Positions 48,534 to 56,741 of a stretch of 64,000 nucleotides of DNA are shown piece after piece. The position numbers and the translations under genes were made by a program. The DNA comes from Atlanticothrix silvestris CENA357 (GTDB lineage: Bacteria > Cyanobacteriota > Cyanobacteriia > Cyanobacteriales > Nostocaceae). Position 1 is the first letter of the stretch. Each line of letters starts with the position of its first letter. Where the stretch lies: the NCBI RefSeq assembly GCF_016056295.1, contig NZ_JAECZB010000012.1, positions 1 through 64,000 of the forward strand. Reading direction: 5' to 3'. The notes under the pieces were generated by a model. That model was not told the DNA's origin and made no database searches. It worked only from the letters and a program-made list of their open reading frames with translations.

Positions 48534-48668
48534 GAAAAGCAAAATTTAGCTGATACGGCAATTACGATGTTAAAAGGCATACTTACCAGTTTGCCGAGTG
48601 CGACTAAGTTGGTTGAAGAATGTGGTAAGTTGTTGCCGTTAATTTCTCAGTTTTTGGGTTTGGACTAA
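48534..48668 (+). pseudogene. In-frame 3' tail of the pentapeptide gene beyond the stop
   Basis: Forty-four codons in the same frame, ending in LLPLISQFLGLD and TAA. It has no start codon of its own. Its protein-like character indicates that it was translated with the upstream part until recently, or is reached by read-through. Confidence 0.75.
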
Positions 48669-48824
48669 ACTGAATATACAGCTAAATTGCATAACACAAA
48701 AATGTAAAATTACTGTAGTTCAATATAGTTACTAACCTTCGGTAAGCCACACCGTCCCTGGCGGTTTCCCGACTTATAGGGAGTGGCGTGAGACCTAAAG
48801 ACCGCAGTAGTTACCCTTAAAAAT

Positions 48825-49415
48825 TTAATCGTACAACCAAGTATTGTCGGCAAAATCATCATTCGTATCTATCGGCTGTTGTGGCATTTTTTGAGTTGCC
48901 AAATGTGATTTTCTATAGGCAATTGGGTTGTATTTTTCTTTGACTTGGATTGCGGATGATTTTTCTTGTTCTTTGACTAAAGCTTTATGTTCTATTTCTT
49001 GTTCTTGTTTTGCAACTTTATTTTCTTCTATAAGTTTAGAATTAGCTTCTGCAAGTTGCAAGGCTGTTTTTTTGGTTTCATTAAGCTCTTTTGTGAGCCG
49101 TTCTGCTGAAGCTTGCTGTTCAGATAAAGCTGCTTGCAAATCAGCAAGTTTTTTCTGGAAAGTTTTTTCCTTTTTTTGTGACTGTTCGAGAGTTTCTTTT
49201 AGCTCTTTAATTATGACTTCTAAATCAGCCTTAGTAGGATTAGTACGTCTGGCAGAAGTTGGTTCTGGTGTCTCAGTTGATGATGTGTCTGCTGCTAAAG
49301 TATTTTCTTCCACAACTTTTTCAGCTTGAACTTCGATAGTAGATTCGTCTTCAGTGGGTGTCAATTTTTGTGCTTCTTCTTGGATTAAATCCGAAAGACT
49401 TTGTTTCTTAACCAT
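48825..49415 (-). CDS. Coiled-coil protein partner of ParA-like ATPase
   Basis: ATG 49415 overlaps the TAA of the ATPase gene (TAATG) and has GGAG in front, giving 196 residues. Residues about 60-150 form a coiled coil (ELKETLEQSQKKEKTFQKKL, then ALSEQQASAERLTKELNE). The ends are charged and probably disordered. It has no ParB-type DNA-binding domain. It is therefore likely an adaptor of the ATPase in positioning a cargo, but the cargo is unknown. Confidence 0.78.
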   Translation of the reverse strand: MVKKQSLSDLIQEEAQKLTPTEDESTIEVQAEKVVEENTLAADTSSTETPEPTSARRTNPTKADLEVIIKELKETLEQSQKKEKTFQKKLADLQAALSEQQASAERLTKELNETKKTALQLAEANSKLIEENKVAKQEQEIEHKALVKEQEKSSAIQVKEKYNPIAYRKSHLATQKMPQQPIDTNDDFADNTWLYD

Positions 49416-50047
49416 TATTTTCTCCAATCACGCTGTAATTCATTAGCCACGCTGCGGTAGTCTGACGCAGCTTCCCAAGCATTCTTTCCTCGCCATTCAG
49501 AAATTGCTACACCCTCCAACGCTGCTCGTTCGTGAGCTTTATAGGCACGGATGAAAGCTTTGCAAGCAGGGATTCCTAACTGCTGGAGAGTGTTTTGTGC
49601 TTCTAGTGCTTCGCCTACACTCCGCATATCGACTTTAGTGAGTAGTACCCGATGGGGAACTCCTACAGGGATGACGGCTTTCTTTACTGTTTCCACGAGG
49701 ACAGCTAAATCCATTGGTGCTGGAGGTGTAGGTAAAACTAGATAATCTGCGATCGCTACTACTGTCGCTAATGCTTCAGAGTGCAGCGCCGGAGGTGTAT
49801 CCACCACTACTAAATCGTAACCTTTTATTTTTCGTAAATGACCTAAAAGCTGCGGATCAGTCTCTTGGGATAGATCAAACCCCATACCATTCTCATTCCG
49901 CCCAACCCACCAACTGGCGGAACCTTGAATATCTGCATCAACAAGAAGAACCTTGTGCTTTGTCCCAAACTGTGCAGCCAAATTGACTGAGGTAGTCGTT
50001 TTGCCGACTCCTCCTTTACCGTTAAGGATAGCGATGATTTTTGGCAC
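49415..50047 (-). CDS. ParA-family ATPase
   Basis: The protein has 210 residues, the short ParA/MinD-like type without an N-terminal HTH. The deviant Walker A is NGKGGVGKTTTSVN, Walker A' VLLVDADIQGSASWW, and Walker B YDLVVVDTPP. It probably forms dimers on the nucleoid and positions a plasmid, protein cluster or organelle. It is translationally coupled to the coiled-coil gene. No parS repeats are evident. Confidence 0.9.
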   Translation of the reverse strand: MPKIIAILNGKGGVGKTTTSVNLAAQFGTKHKVLLVDADIQGSASWWVGRNENGMGFDLSQETDPQLLGHLRKIKGYDLVVVDTPPALHSEALATVVAIADYLVLPTPPAPMDLAVLVETVKKAVIPVGVPHRVLLTKVDMRSVGEALEAQNTLQQLGIPACKAFIRAYKAHERAALEGVAISEWRGKNAWEAASDYRSVANELQRDWRK

Positions 50048-50156
50048 TACTTACTTCCGATGCTGCCATACATGAATATACCCCTTTGTGCGACCCCCAA
50101 GTACAAAAAAATCCGCAAAAATTAAATTCATCAGCCATTAACTCCAACAAAAATCT

Positions 50157-51536
50157 ATGACAGTAACTACAAATCTCCCTGAAGGGCCAAATATGCCCCG
50201 TTTTCTGCGGTTGATCAAGTTCATTACTCAGCCAGTAAAATACTTGGAAGATTTTGCTCAAGTCTATGGTGACAATTTTGCCATTTTGGGACGTGATGAT
50301 AAACATCTTGTGTACTTTAGTCATCCAAAAGCACTGGAAGAGATTTTTGCTGCTGATGTTACTCACTTTGAGACAGGCAGAGGCAATGGAATTTTAAGGT
50401 TTTTGCTTGGCGATAGCTCTTTGATTTTACTAGATGGCGATCGCCATCAGCGTCAACGACAATTATTAACGCCTCCTTTTCATGGCGAAAGAATGCGGGC
50501 TTATGGTGAAGCGATTCGCGAAATCACTCAGCAGGTAAGCAATGAGTGGACTATTGGTAAGCCCTTTAATATCCGAGATTCGATGCAAGAAATTACCTTG
50601 CGCGCCATCTTACGGGTAGTGTTTGGTGTAGATGAAGGGCCAATGTTTCAAGAACTGCGCCAATTGCTAACTTCTCTTCTCGATTTTATGGGTACGCCTT
50701 TGATATCTACCGCCTTCTTTTTTAATTTCATGCAAAAAGATTTTGGTGCATGGAGTCCTTGGGGTCGAATAGTAATGTTGGTACAAAAAGTTGATCAACT
50801 GATTTACGCTTTGATTCAAGAACGTCGCGCTGAACCAGAGCAACATCGCCAAGATATTCTCAGTTTATTGATTTCTGCTCGTTATGAAGACGGACAACCG
50901 ATGTCGGATCAGGAATTGCGCGATGAATTAATGACAATGTTGGTTGCAGGGCATGAAACTACCTCTTCTGCATTGACTTGGGCTTTTTACTGGATTGATC
51001 AGTTACCAGAAGTACGGCAGAAGTTGTTACGAGAAATAAATAGCCTTGGTATCAACCCAGAACCAATGAATATTGCAAAACTGCCTTATTTAACAGCAGT
51101 TTGCCAAGAAACGTTGCGGATATACCCAATTTTGATTAGTGGTTTTTTGAGAATTGTCAAATCGCCCATTAAAATTATGGGCTACCAATTGTCAAAGGGA
51201 ACAGCAATAGTCCCCAGTATTTATTTAGCGCACCATCGCGAAGCAGTTTACTCACAACCCAAACAGTTTAAACCAGAACGCTTTTTAGAAAGGCAATTTT
51301 CTCCTTATGAATACTTACCTTTTGGTGGTGGAAATCGTCGCTGTATTGGTTTGGCATTTGCCCAGTATGAAATGAAAATTGCTTTGGCAACAATTCTGTC
51401 CCAGTTTCAATTATCTCTGGTTAATAAACGCCCGGTGCGTCCTGTGCGCCGTGGTTTAACTTTAGCCGCACCAGCCGGAATGCGGATGGTGGCGACACCG
51501 CAAGTAAAACTGGCGAATACACCTGTTGTAGTGTGA
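50157..51536 (+). CDS. Cytochrome P450, CYP110-like
   Basis: The protein has 459 residues. The I-helix is AGHETTSSALTWAFYW, ExxR is in ETLRIYP, and the haem loop is PFGGGNRRCIGLAFAQYE (Cys about residue 405). The N-terminus LPEGPNMPRFLRLIKFITQP is like cyanobacterial CYP110 proteins, which hydroxylate fatty acids or hydrocarbons. It lies alone, divergent from the ParA operon and about 3 kb from the O-methyltransferase. A tailoring role in the second locus is possible. Electrons would come from a ferredoxin. Confidence 0.9.
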   Translation: MTVTTNLPEGPNMPRFLRLIKFITQPVKYLEDFAQVYGDNFAILGRDDKHLVYFSHPKALEEIFAADVTHFETGRGNGILRFLLGDSSLILLDGDRHQRQRQLLTPPFHGERMRAYGEAIREITQQVSNEWTIGKPFNIRDSMQEITLRAILRVVFGVDEGPMFQELRQLLTSLLDFMGTPLISTAFFFNFMQKDFGAWSPWGRIVMLVQKVDQLIYALIQERRAEPEQHRQDILSLLISARYEDGQPMSDQELRDELMTMLVAGHETTSSALTWAFYWIDQLPEVRQKLLREINSLGINPEPMNIAKLPYLTAVCQETLRIYPILISGFLRIVKSPIKIMGYQLSKGTAIVPSIYLAHHREAVYSQPKQFKPERFLERQFSPYEYLPFGGGNRRCIGLAFAQYEMKIALATILSQFQLSLVNKRPVRPVRRGLTLAAPAGMRMVATPQVKLANTPVVV

Positions 51537-51543
51537 CCAAAAC

Positions 51544-51600
51544 GGGGAAGGGTTAAAGGGTAAGGGAAAATTCCATACCTTTACCCTTTAACCTTTCCCC
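51544..51600 (+). terminator. Hairpin after the P450 gene
   Basis: GGGGAAGGGTTAAAGGGTAA pairs with the CTTTACCCTTTAACCTTTCC segment with few mismatches. It is a terminator or repeat element. Confidence 0.6.
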
Positions 51601-51683
51601 AACGTCTTGCAAAAGTAACTTTTGCAAGATGTTTATTCTCTTTTGAGCATATTTGCATGTAGGCGAAGCCCACAGTAATTTAA

Positions 51684-51712
51684 GTAGGGGCACGGCAATG
51701 CCGTGCCCCTAC
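51684..51712. repeat. Palindrome GTAGGGGCACGGC/GCCGTGCCCCTAC
   Basis: Perfect 13-base arms around AAT. It shares its outer ten bases per side with 46324-46351. Confidence 0.8.
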
Positions 51713-51765
51713 GAGAAATCTATATGTATCAAGACTTTTGTGAATTGGTATTACCTGCAAGTTAC

Positions 51766-51857
51766 GAGTTCCAAGCTCGCTGTTTCGTGTTTCAAGCTCA
51801 ATGTTCCGAGTTCCAAGCTCGCTGTTTCGTGTTTCAAGCTCGACATTCCGAGTTTTG
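51766..51857. repeat. 42-bp tandem repeat, two full copies plus a fragment
   Basis: A unit beginning GAGTTCCAAGCTCGCTGTTT starts at 51766 and again at 51808, differing at a few bases, with a partial third unit from 51850. The same unit contains two related halves (GTTCCAAGCTC, GTTTCAAGCTC). The rest of the 51858-52255 spacer has no supportable gene. Confidence 0.85.
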
Positions 51858-52255
51858 AGGTGGAAAGATGGTGTTGCAAAAATTATTTTTTTGTTATGCC
51901 TGTCAATATTTCATGACTTAATTAAGATTTTAATCAACCCTCTCTTTAAGATAAGAAGATTTTCATGAATCAATGCCAACAATATTAAGTAAATCTTAAG
52001 ATTATTCGTCTTTTTCTTTAAGTAATTTACCTTTAATAATTTTATTTTCTATATTTTGTAACCTGGCATTATTTGCAACATTACTGTCACAGCATTTTGT
52101 CTCTTTATCTTCATCAAGACTGCCATAAAAATATTGACAATCCACGTATTGTTTCAATAATATTGTGCATGGATATAGATAATTTGTAAAAATCAAAAAA
52201 CAGTTCACTCAGAGAATAATAACAAACAACAAATTAAAGAATTGGGGTAAAACTA

Positions 52256-52612
52256 ATGAACGCTAAAATTATTGCTGCATTGGCAATTATGGCAGCTTTT
52301 GCAAGCTTAGGAAGCCCGGTTCGCGCTCAGTCACCAGAAACACCCGTCTTAAATACGGAAAACTATCAACTAACTGGTGATTCTCTAGAAGGGGTTGGGA
52401 CTAGAACAGCCCAGGACGATTTTACAAAATTCTTTAATGGCCAAAACTCAGGAAGTAGATCCATTAATAAGGGAGAGAATAATACCCTTCTAGATGGATT
52501 TCGTTTAAACGAAGCAATATCCTTGCCAGAGAATCCAATTATCTTGCAGCCTATTCAATCTATGAACGGCAACGATGGGGTGCAAGTACAGTTAGATCTG
52601 GGAAATGAGTAA
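52256..52612 (+). CDS. Small secreted protein, function unknown
   Basis: The protein has 118 residues. The signal peptide (MNAKIIAALAIMAAFASLGS, cleavage after VRAQ) is clear. The mature part is about 90 residues, Asn/Asp/Gln rich, with no Cys and no known motif. TTGGGGT precedes the ATG and a hairpin follows the stop, so it is a well-delimited single gene. I do not recognise a family. Confidence 0.7.
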   Translation: MNAKIIAALAIMAAFASLGSPVRAQSPETPVLNTENYQLTGDSLEGVGTRTAQDDFTKFFNGQNSGSRSINKGENNTLLDGFRLNEAISLPENPIILQPIQSMNGNDGVQVQLDLGNE

Positions 52613-52655
52613 ACAAATTAACAGCAAAGTACTCGAACTTTGATATTAAAAAAGT

Positions 52656-52690
52656 GCCCACAACCGTACTTATTGGGTAAGGTGGTGGGC
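52656..52690 (+). terminator. Hairpin after the small secreted protein gene
   Basis: GCCCACAACC pairs with GGTGGTGGGC (one mismatch) and TTTGG follows. Confidence 0.6.
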
Positions 52691-52979
52691 TTTGGACTGA
52701 CTCCTGATACCAATTCTGTATGAAGATGCGCCCAATTATCTCAGACTTAGTATAAGAAATCAAAAACGAACCGCCCTTCGGGTTCAGCAGTTCGCAATCG
52801 ACGCAAAGCGCCAAGACTGCGACTGCTTCACCAAGTACGCCAAGTACGCCAAGATTAAGAGTTTAAGAGAGTTTGGCGCAGCTTCACAAAGAAACGGTAT
52901 TAGTGCCATTATACAGAGAAGATCATTCAAAAAAATGTCATCATAGTAATGAGATTTATAACCTTCTGGAGATAAGACA

Positions 52980-53576
52980 ACGGTTTACGCACGCCCTTTA
53001 GCACGGTTAATTGAGCAGTTGCAACGCCTACCAGGAGTTGGCCCCAAATCAGCCCAACGACTAGCTTTGCATATTTTAAAGCGACCAGAGTCAGAAGTAG
53101 AGGCTTTGGCGCAAGCCCTGATTGAAGCAAAAAAACAGATAGGTTTATGTTCTGTTTGCTTTCACTTATCTGCGGAGGCGGTTTGTGAAATCTGCCGCAA
53201 TCCCAACCGTGAAAATCAGACTATCTGCGTGGTAGTAGATTCTCGCGATGTCATTGCGCTAGAAAAAACCCGCGAGTTCAAAGGCAAATATCACGTCTTG
53301 GGTGGAGTAATTTCCCCTATGGATGGCATTGGGCCAGAACAGTTGAATATTCAAGCTTTGGTGCGACGAGTCAGTCAGCAACAACCCCAAGAAGTAATTT
53401 TAGCAATTAGTCCGAGTGTGGAAGGCGAGACAACAACTTTGTATGTCGGTCAGCTATTGAAACCATTTACCAAGGTGACACGGATTGCCTTTGGTTTACC
53501 TGTGGGTGGGGATTTAGAATACGCGGATGAGGTGACGCTAGCAAGAGCCTTAGAAGGACGACGAGAGTTAGATTAA
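52980..53576 (+). CDS. recR: Recombination protein RecR, start codon apparently ACG
   Basis: RecR binds DNA gaps with RecF and RecO. The HhH motif [20 protein letters not shown] is visible. Zinc Cys residues are in GLCSVC and CEIC, and the Toprim domain is in [13 protein letters not shown]. The conserved start region [14 protein letters not shown] lies upstream of the first possible standard start (TTG 53019). The frame back to the stop near 52959 has no ATG, GTG or TTG there. Codon ACG at 52980, directly before GTTTACGCACGC and 8 bases after GGAG, takes the place of the expected ATG. Translation may start at ACG, or at TTG with a shortened protein. Confidence 0.9.
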   Translation, partial: TVYARPLARLIEQLQRLPGVGPKSAQRLALHILKRPESEVEALAQALIEAKKQIGLCSVCFHLSAEAVCEICRNPNRENQTICVVVDSRDVIALEKTREFKGKYHVLGGVISPMDGIGPEQLNIQALVRRVSQQQPQEVILAISPSVEGETTTLYVGQLLKPFTKVTRIAFGLPVGGDLEYADEVTLARALEGRRELD

Positions 53577-53686
53577 TTTGTATCTCGCCTTATTTAGGAT
53601 TTTCTTTATGGTACAGCTTTACGCATCACGACTCTAACAAGCATTGCTAAATCAAAATAGTTAACTGTCATCAGTCAACCGTTAAC

Positions 53687-54397
53687 ATGATTATGTTCAA
53701 CTACAATCCATTAGATTGTCTACCTTCATCAGCAGAATTGCCAGATTCAGACGATACCCCTGTGGATAACGAACTGCAAATATTAATTCCCAATTTGTTA
53801 TTAGCAATCTTAGCCTCAATTTGGCAAAACCGGGATGATTGGTTTTTCGGCATTAATATGGGAATTTATTATACACCTAGTAAACCTGCAATAGTTCCTG
53901 ATGGTTTCTTGAGTTTGGGCGTAGAACGTTTTGTTGGAGAAAATGGACGTTCTAGTTATGTTTTGTGGGAAGAAGAAGGCATTTCACCAATTTTAACTTT
54001 AGAAGTTGTTTCTCAAACTTACAACGGCGAATACGAACAAAAAAAAGTAGATTATGCCCAATTAGGCATTTTGTATTATGTGATTTATGCTCCAGCGCGT
54101 CTACGTCGTAAGCGTCAGCGTTTAGAAGTTTATCGCTTAGTTGAAGGTAAATACGTTTTACAACCAGGGGATAAAATCTGGATACCAGAAGTTGGGTTAG
54201 GTATTGGACGAGAACAAGGTACTTATCAAGGACGAATACGAGAATGGCTGTTTTGGTATGACGAAAATGGTAACAGATACCAAACCCCAGAAGAAGTAAA
54301 CGTAGCACAGCAACAACAACTCGAACAAACTCAGCAACAACTTCAGGAGCTTTTGGCCAGATTACAGCAACAAGGAATTGATCCCAACACACTGTGA
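53687..54397 (+). CDS. Uma2-family (DUF820) restriction-endonuclease-fold protein
   Basis: The protein has 236 residues. Core elements of the PD-(D/E)xK-like fold are KPAIVPDGFLSLG (Asp), PILTLEVVSQTYNGEYEQKK (Glu-x-Val with Lys) and YAQLGILYYVIYAP. The C-terminus is a Gln-rich coil (QQQQLEQTQQQLQELLARLQ). These proteins are very numerous in cyanobacteria and their role is mostly unknown. This is one of many paralogues. Confidence 0.88.
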   Translation: MIMFNYNPLDCLPSSAELPDSDDTPVDNELQILIPNLLLAILASIWQNRDDWFFGINMGIYYTPSKPAIVPDGFLSLGVERFVGENGRSSYVLWEEEGISPILTLEVVSQTYNGEYEQKKVDYAQLGILYYVIYAPARLRRKRQRLEVYRLVEGKYVLQPGDKIWIPEVGLGIGREQGTYQGRIREWLFWYDENGNRYQTPEEVNVAQQQQLEQTQQQLQELLARLQQQGIDPNTL

Positions 54398-54420
54398 CAT
54401 CTTCCCAAGATTACTCTTTG

Positions 54421-55452
54421 TCAAGGTTTGTAGCCAGTGACAATACTCCAGTATCCAAAGGTTGGCTTAACTTCAACATCTATGAAACCTACATCCATCA
54501 ACATTGTTGATAATTCATCAGCTGAATATTGCTGGCCTTCTGTCCATAAAAGCATGGCAATATCATAGGCAGCAACAGCAGAATTAATTTTTTGGTCATG
54601 ATAAAGCATCTCATGAATAATGATGCGACCTCCTGTTTCCAAGCTATCAAAGCTTTTTTGAGTGAGAAAATGACCTTTTTCTAGTGGCCAATCATGGTAA
54701 ATATCAGAATAAAAGTGAATATCGGCTGTGGGAAAAGGCTGATTCCACATATCAGTAACTTGGGTTTTGATGCGGTTTTGTAAGCCGTAGCGTTCTACAA
54801 ACTCTTGCGCTACTTCACATATAGGAGCAAGATCAATAATTAAAGCTTGTAAGTTTGCCCATTTTAATGTGGCGTGAATAGCGTGAACACCTGAACCTCC
54901 GCCAATATCTAACAAGAGTTTGTGTGCAGATAAATCAATAACTTCTGGCCAAACTTGGGCTGCTCCTAGATTTCGGCTATGTATTGCATTGGTGAAAGTA
55001 CGCGCTAAATCGGCTTGTTTTTCATGGGTCTGAAAAAGTTTTTCACCAGAGTAAATTTGTGAGGAATTGGAAAGTACAGCTTGCTTGATGTTCTCAAAAG
55101 AATACATAGAGGCAGTAGCAACTGTCACGTCTAAGAAATCGCCTAAATAAGTTGAACTGCTTTCGAGAAGATAATCTTCTGCAAAAGAGGTAAGTGAATA
55201 AAAGTCATCTTTGACTTGTAAAAGCCCCAAAGATGCATTCATTGACAAGAGAGCTTTCGCTGGACGCTCATGAATCTTTAGCACTTCACAAACTTCTGTA
55301 AGAGTCCGTGGTTTTTCGGCTAAAAATGGAAAAAGTTTGAGGTCATAAGCAACAAGAAATGTGCCAAATCCTATATTTCCAGAAATAAGATCCCAAAGTA
55401 GTCGCTCATCTGTCTTTAGTTTGGGAAGGGCTACAGAAGTATGTTGGTTCAT
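54421..55452 (-). CDS. SAM-dependent O-methyltransferase (acetylserotonin/caffeate type)
   Basis: The protein has 343 residues. The N-terminal dimerisation domain (about 1-110) is typical of Methyltransf_2 enzymes. The SAM motif is LLLDIGGGSGVHA, followed by IDLAPI. The catalytic-His region is SDIYHDWPLEKG, and IIIHEMLYHD closes the fold. It would methylate a phenolic or similar hydroxyl. It is on the same strand as the ThDP/KASIII pair about 1.3-4.4 kb upstream, with the esterase between, so it is a good candidate for tailoring that product. Confidence 0.9.
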   Translation of the reverse strand: MNQHTSVALPKLKTDERLLWDLISGNIGFGTFLVAYDLKLFPFLAEKPRTLTEVCEVLKIHERPAKALLSMNASLGLLQVKDDFYSLTSFAEDYLLESSSTYLGDFLDVTVATASMYSFENIKQAVLSNSSQIYSGEKLFQTHEKQADLARTFTNAIHSRNLGAAQVWPEVIDLSAHKLLLDIGGGSGVHAIHATLKWANLQALIIDLAPICEVAQEFVERYGLQNRIKTQVTDMWNQPFPTADIHFYSDIYHDWPLEKGHFLTQKSFDSLETGGRIIIHEMLYHDQKINSAVAAYDIAMLLWTEGQQYSADELSTMLMDVGFIDVEVKPTFGYWSIVTGYKP

Positions 55453-55492
55453 TTCAATTTTCCTTATCGGGTTACAATTTTTTGACTGCGAT

Positions 55493-56479
55493 TCATCTAC
55501 TGGGAAAGCGAAAGCGTTTCCTTAGCGATATTGCACTTAAAGCAAACGTCAATACTCCCAACACAACAGAAGGTTCAGGAACAGATGCTCTTAAAAGTGC
55601 TGCAAATGCTAATTCTCCGATTAGCTGATGCGTGGTGGTTGTTGGATGAATTTCGTCCCAAAACAAAAATTCGTCTGGGATACATACAACTGGTTGTGGG
55701 GAAATGTCGATAGGTACTATTGGTGAATCTCCAATGCAAGAGTCGGTAACATTTGTAAAACCAAATTTCTTGGGATTGGCGATCGCCTGATTAAATAAGT
55801 AATTAACATCTACAGGGATAATGTTAATATCAGGGCTAAGTTGCTGGCTCAAAGAGTTGAGAGACGCAGCCAAACTAGAATTATGGGCGCTGGTTAAAGT
55901 ACTAAATTCGTTGGAACTAGGAGTATCGCCCCCAGTAACCGGAAACTTTCCCAAATCCGGCAAGTTAACCACCATAATATCTTCAGCACCAATAGCAGTC
56001 AGCGAGGTTATTGCTGCTGATAAATTTGCAACCGAGTTGGTGGGATTGGGAATGTTACCCAAAAAATAATCAAGATAATCATTAGTACCAGCCCACACTA
56101 CATAAAGAGCATTTGGGTTAGCAGAGTTATTAGCTGTCGTAAAACTACTTATCTGTTGCTGTAATCCTGGCAAAATCGAAAGTCCGATGTTATCGACTCC
56201 AGTCGTAGTACCACCAAAAGCAAAGTTGGTATTGGGATTGAAAGTTAAATTCAACTCTGAGGCTAGATATTCTACCCAAACTGGGCCATTAGAAAAACGT
56301 CCATTGAAGTATGGTTTGGGAGGAATAGCCCCAGATGTGAAATGGAAGACGTTACCTGTATCAGAGAAGCTATCACCAAAAACATAAATCTCGTCATAAT
56401 TCTGTGCCGATACTTTTAGCGGCAACACCAAAGATAACAGGAAAAATCCTACCGACAGAATTTGTTTTTGCATACTCAA
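55493..56479 (-). CDS. GDSL/SGNH-type esterase with PEP-CTERM anchor
   Basis: The protein has 328 residues. It begins with a signal peptide (MSMQKQILSVGFFLLSLVLP, cleavage near VSAQ). Block I is VFGDSFSDTGN (Ser), block III AGTNDY (Asn) and block V DEIHPTT (Asp-His). The end VPEPSVVLGVLTF and KRFRF is a PEP-CTERM anchor. It should be exported and hydrolyse an ester at the surface. It lies 40 bp before the O-methyltransferase gene on the same strand. Confidence 0.88.
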   Translation of the reverse strand: MSMQKQILSVGFFLLSLVLPLKVSAQNYDEIYVFGDSFSDTGNVFHFTSGAIPPKPYFNGRFSNGPVWVEYLASELNLTFNPNTNFAFGGTTTGVDNIGLSILPGLQQQISSFTTANNSANPNALYVVWAGTNDYLDYFLGNIPNPTNSVANLSAAITSLTAIGAEDIMVVNLPDLGKFPVTGGDTPSSNEFSTLTSAHNSSLAASLNSLSQQLSPDINIIPVDVNYLFNQAIANPKKFGFTNVTDSCIGDSPIVPIDISPQPVVCIPDEFLFWDEIHPTTTTHQLIGELAFAALLRASVPEPSVVLGVLTFALSAISLRKRFRFPSR

Positions 56480-56499
56480 AGGTATATAAATCTTCTCTC

Positions 56500-56720
56500 T
56501 GTGTCACGCCAGTTGCTACAATGCGGCAGCACTTCCTTCTCCTGTCGGAGACGCTACGCGAACAAGTCGGCAAAGCCGACGACACTTGCTACAACGGGGG
56601 GAACCCCCGCAACGCAGTGTCTCCCCAACGGAGTGCCTTGGGAACCCGCGCAACGCACTGGCTCCCCAGCGTCTCTGTGGTTAAATCAATTACTTTTAAA
56701 CCGCAGAGACGCTGAGGACG
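56500..56720. repeat. GC-rich repeat block before the KASIII-like gene end
   Basis: Contains GAGACGCTACGCGAACAAG, CTTGCTACAACGGGGGGAAC, CGCAACGCAGTGTCTCCCCA and the phrase AACCGCAGAGACGCTGAGGA. It is a member of the window's palindromic repeat family. No gene is supported. Confidence 0.7.
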
Positions 56721-56741
56721 CTGAGAAAAATCTTGATAGAT

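Noticed and set aside
50022-50366. Minus-strand frame of 114 codons overlapping the start of the P450 gene
   Set aside because: It overlaps the clearly coding P450 N-terminus and the ParA start and has no recognisable features.
52002-52208. Minus-strand frame of 68 codons with several Cys
   Set aside because: No ribosome site, AT-rich and lying in a spacer with no family resemblance; not enough evidence for a gene.
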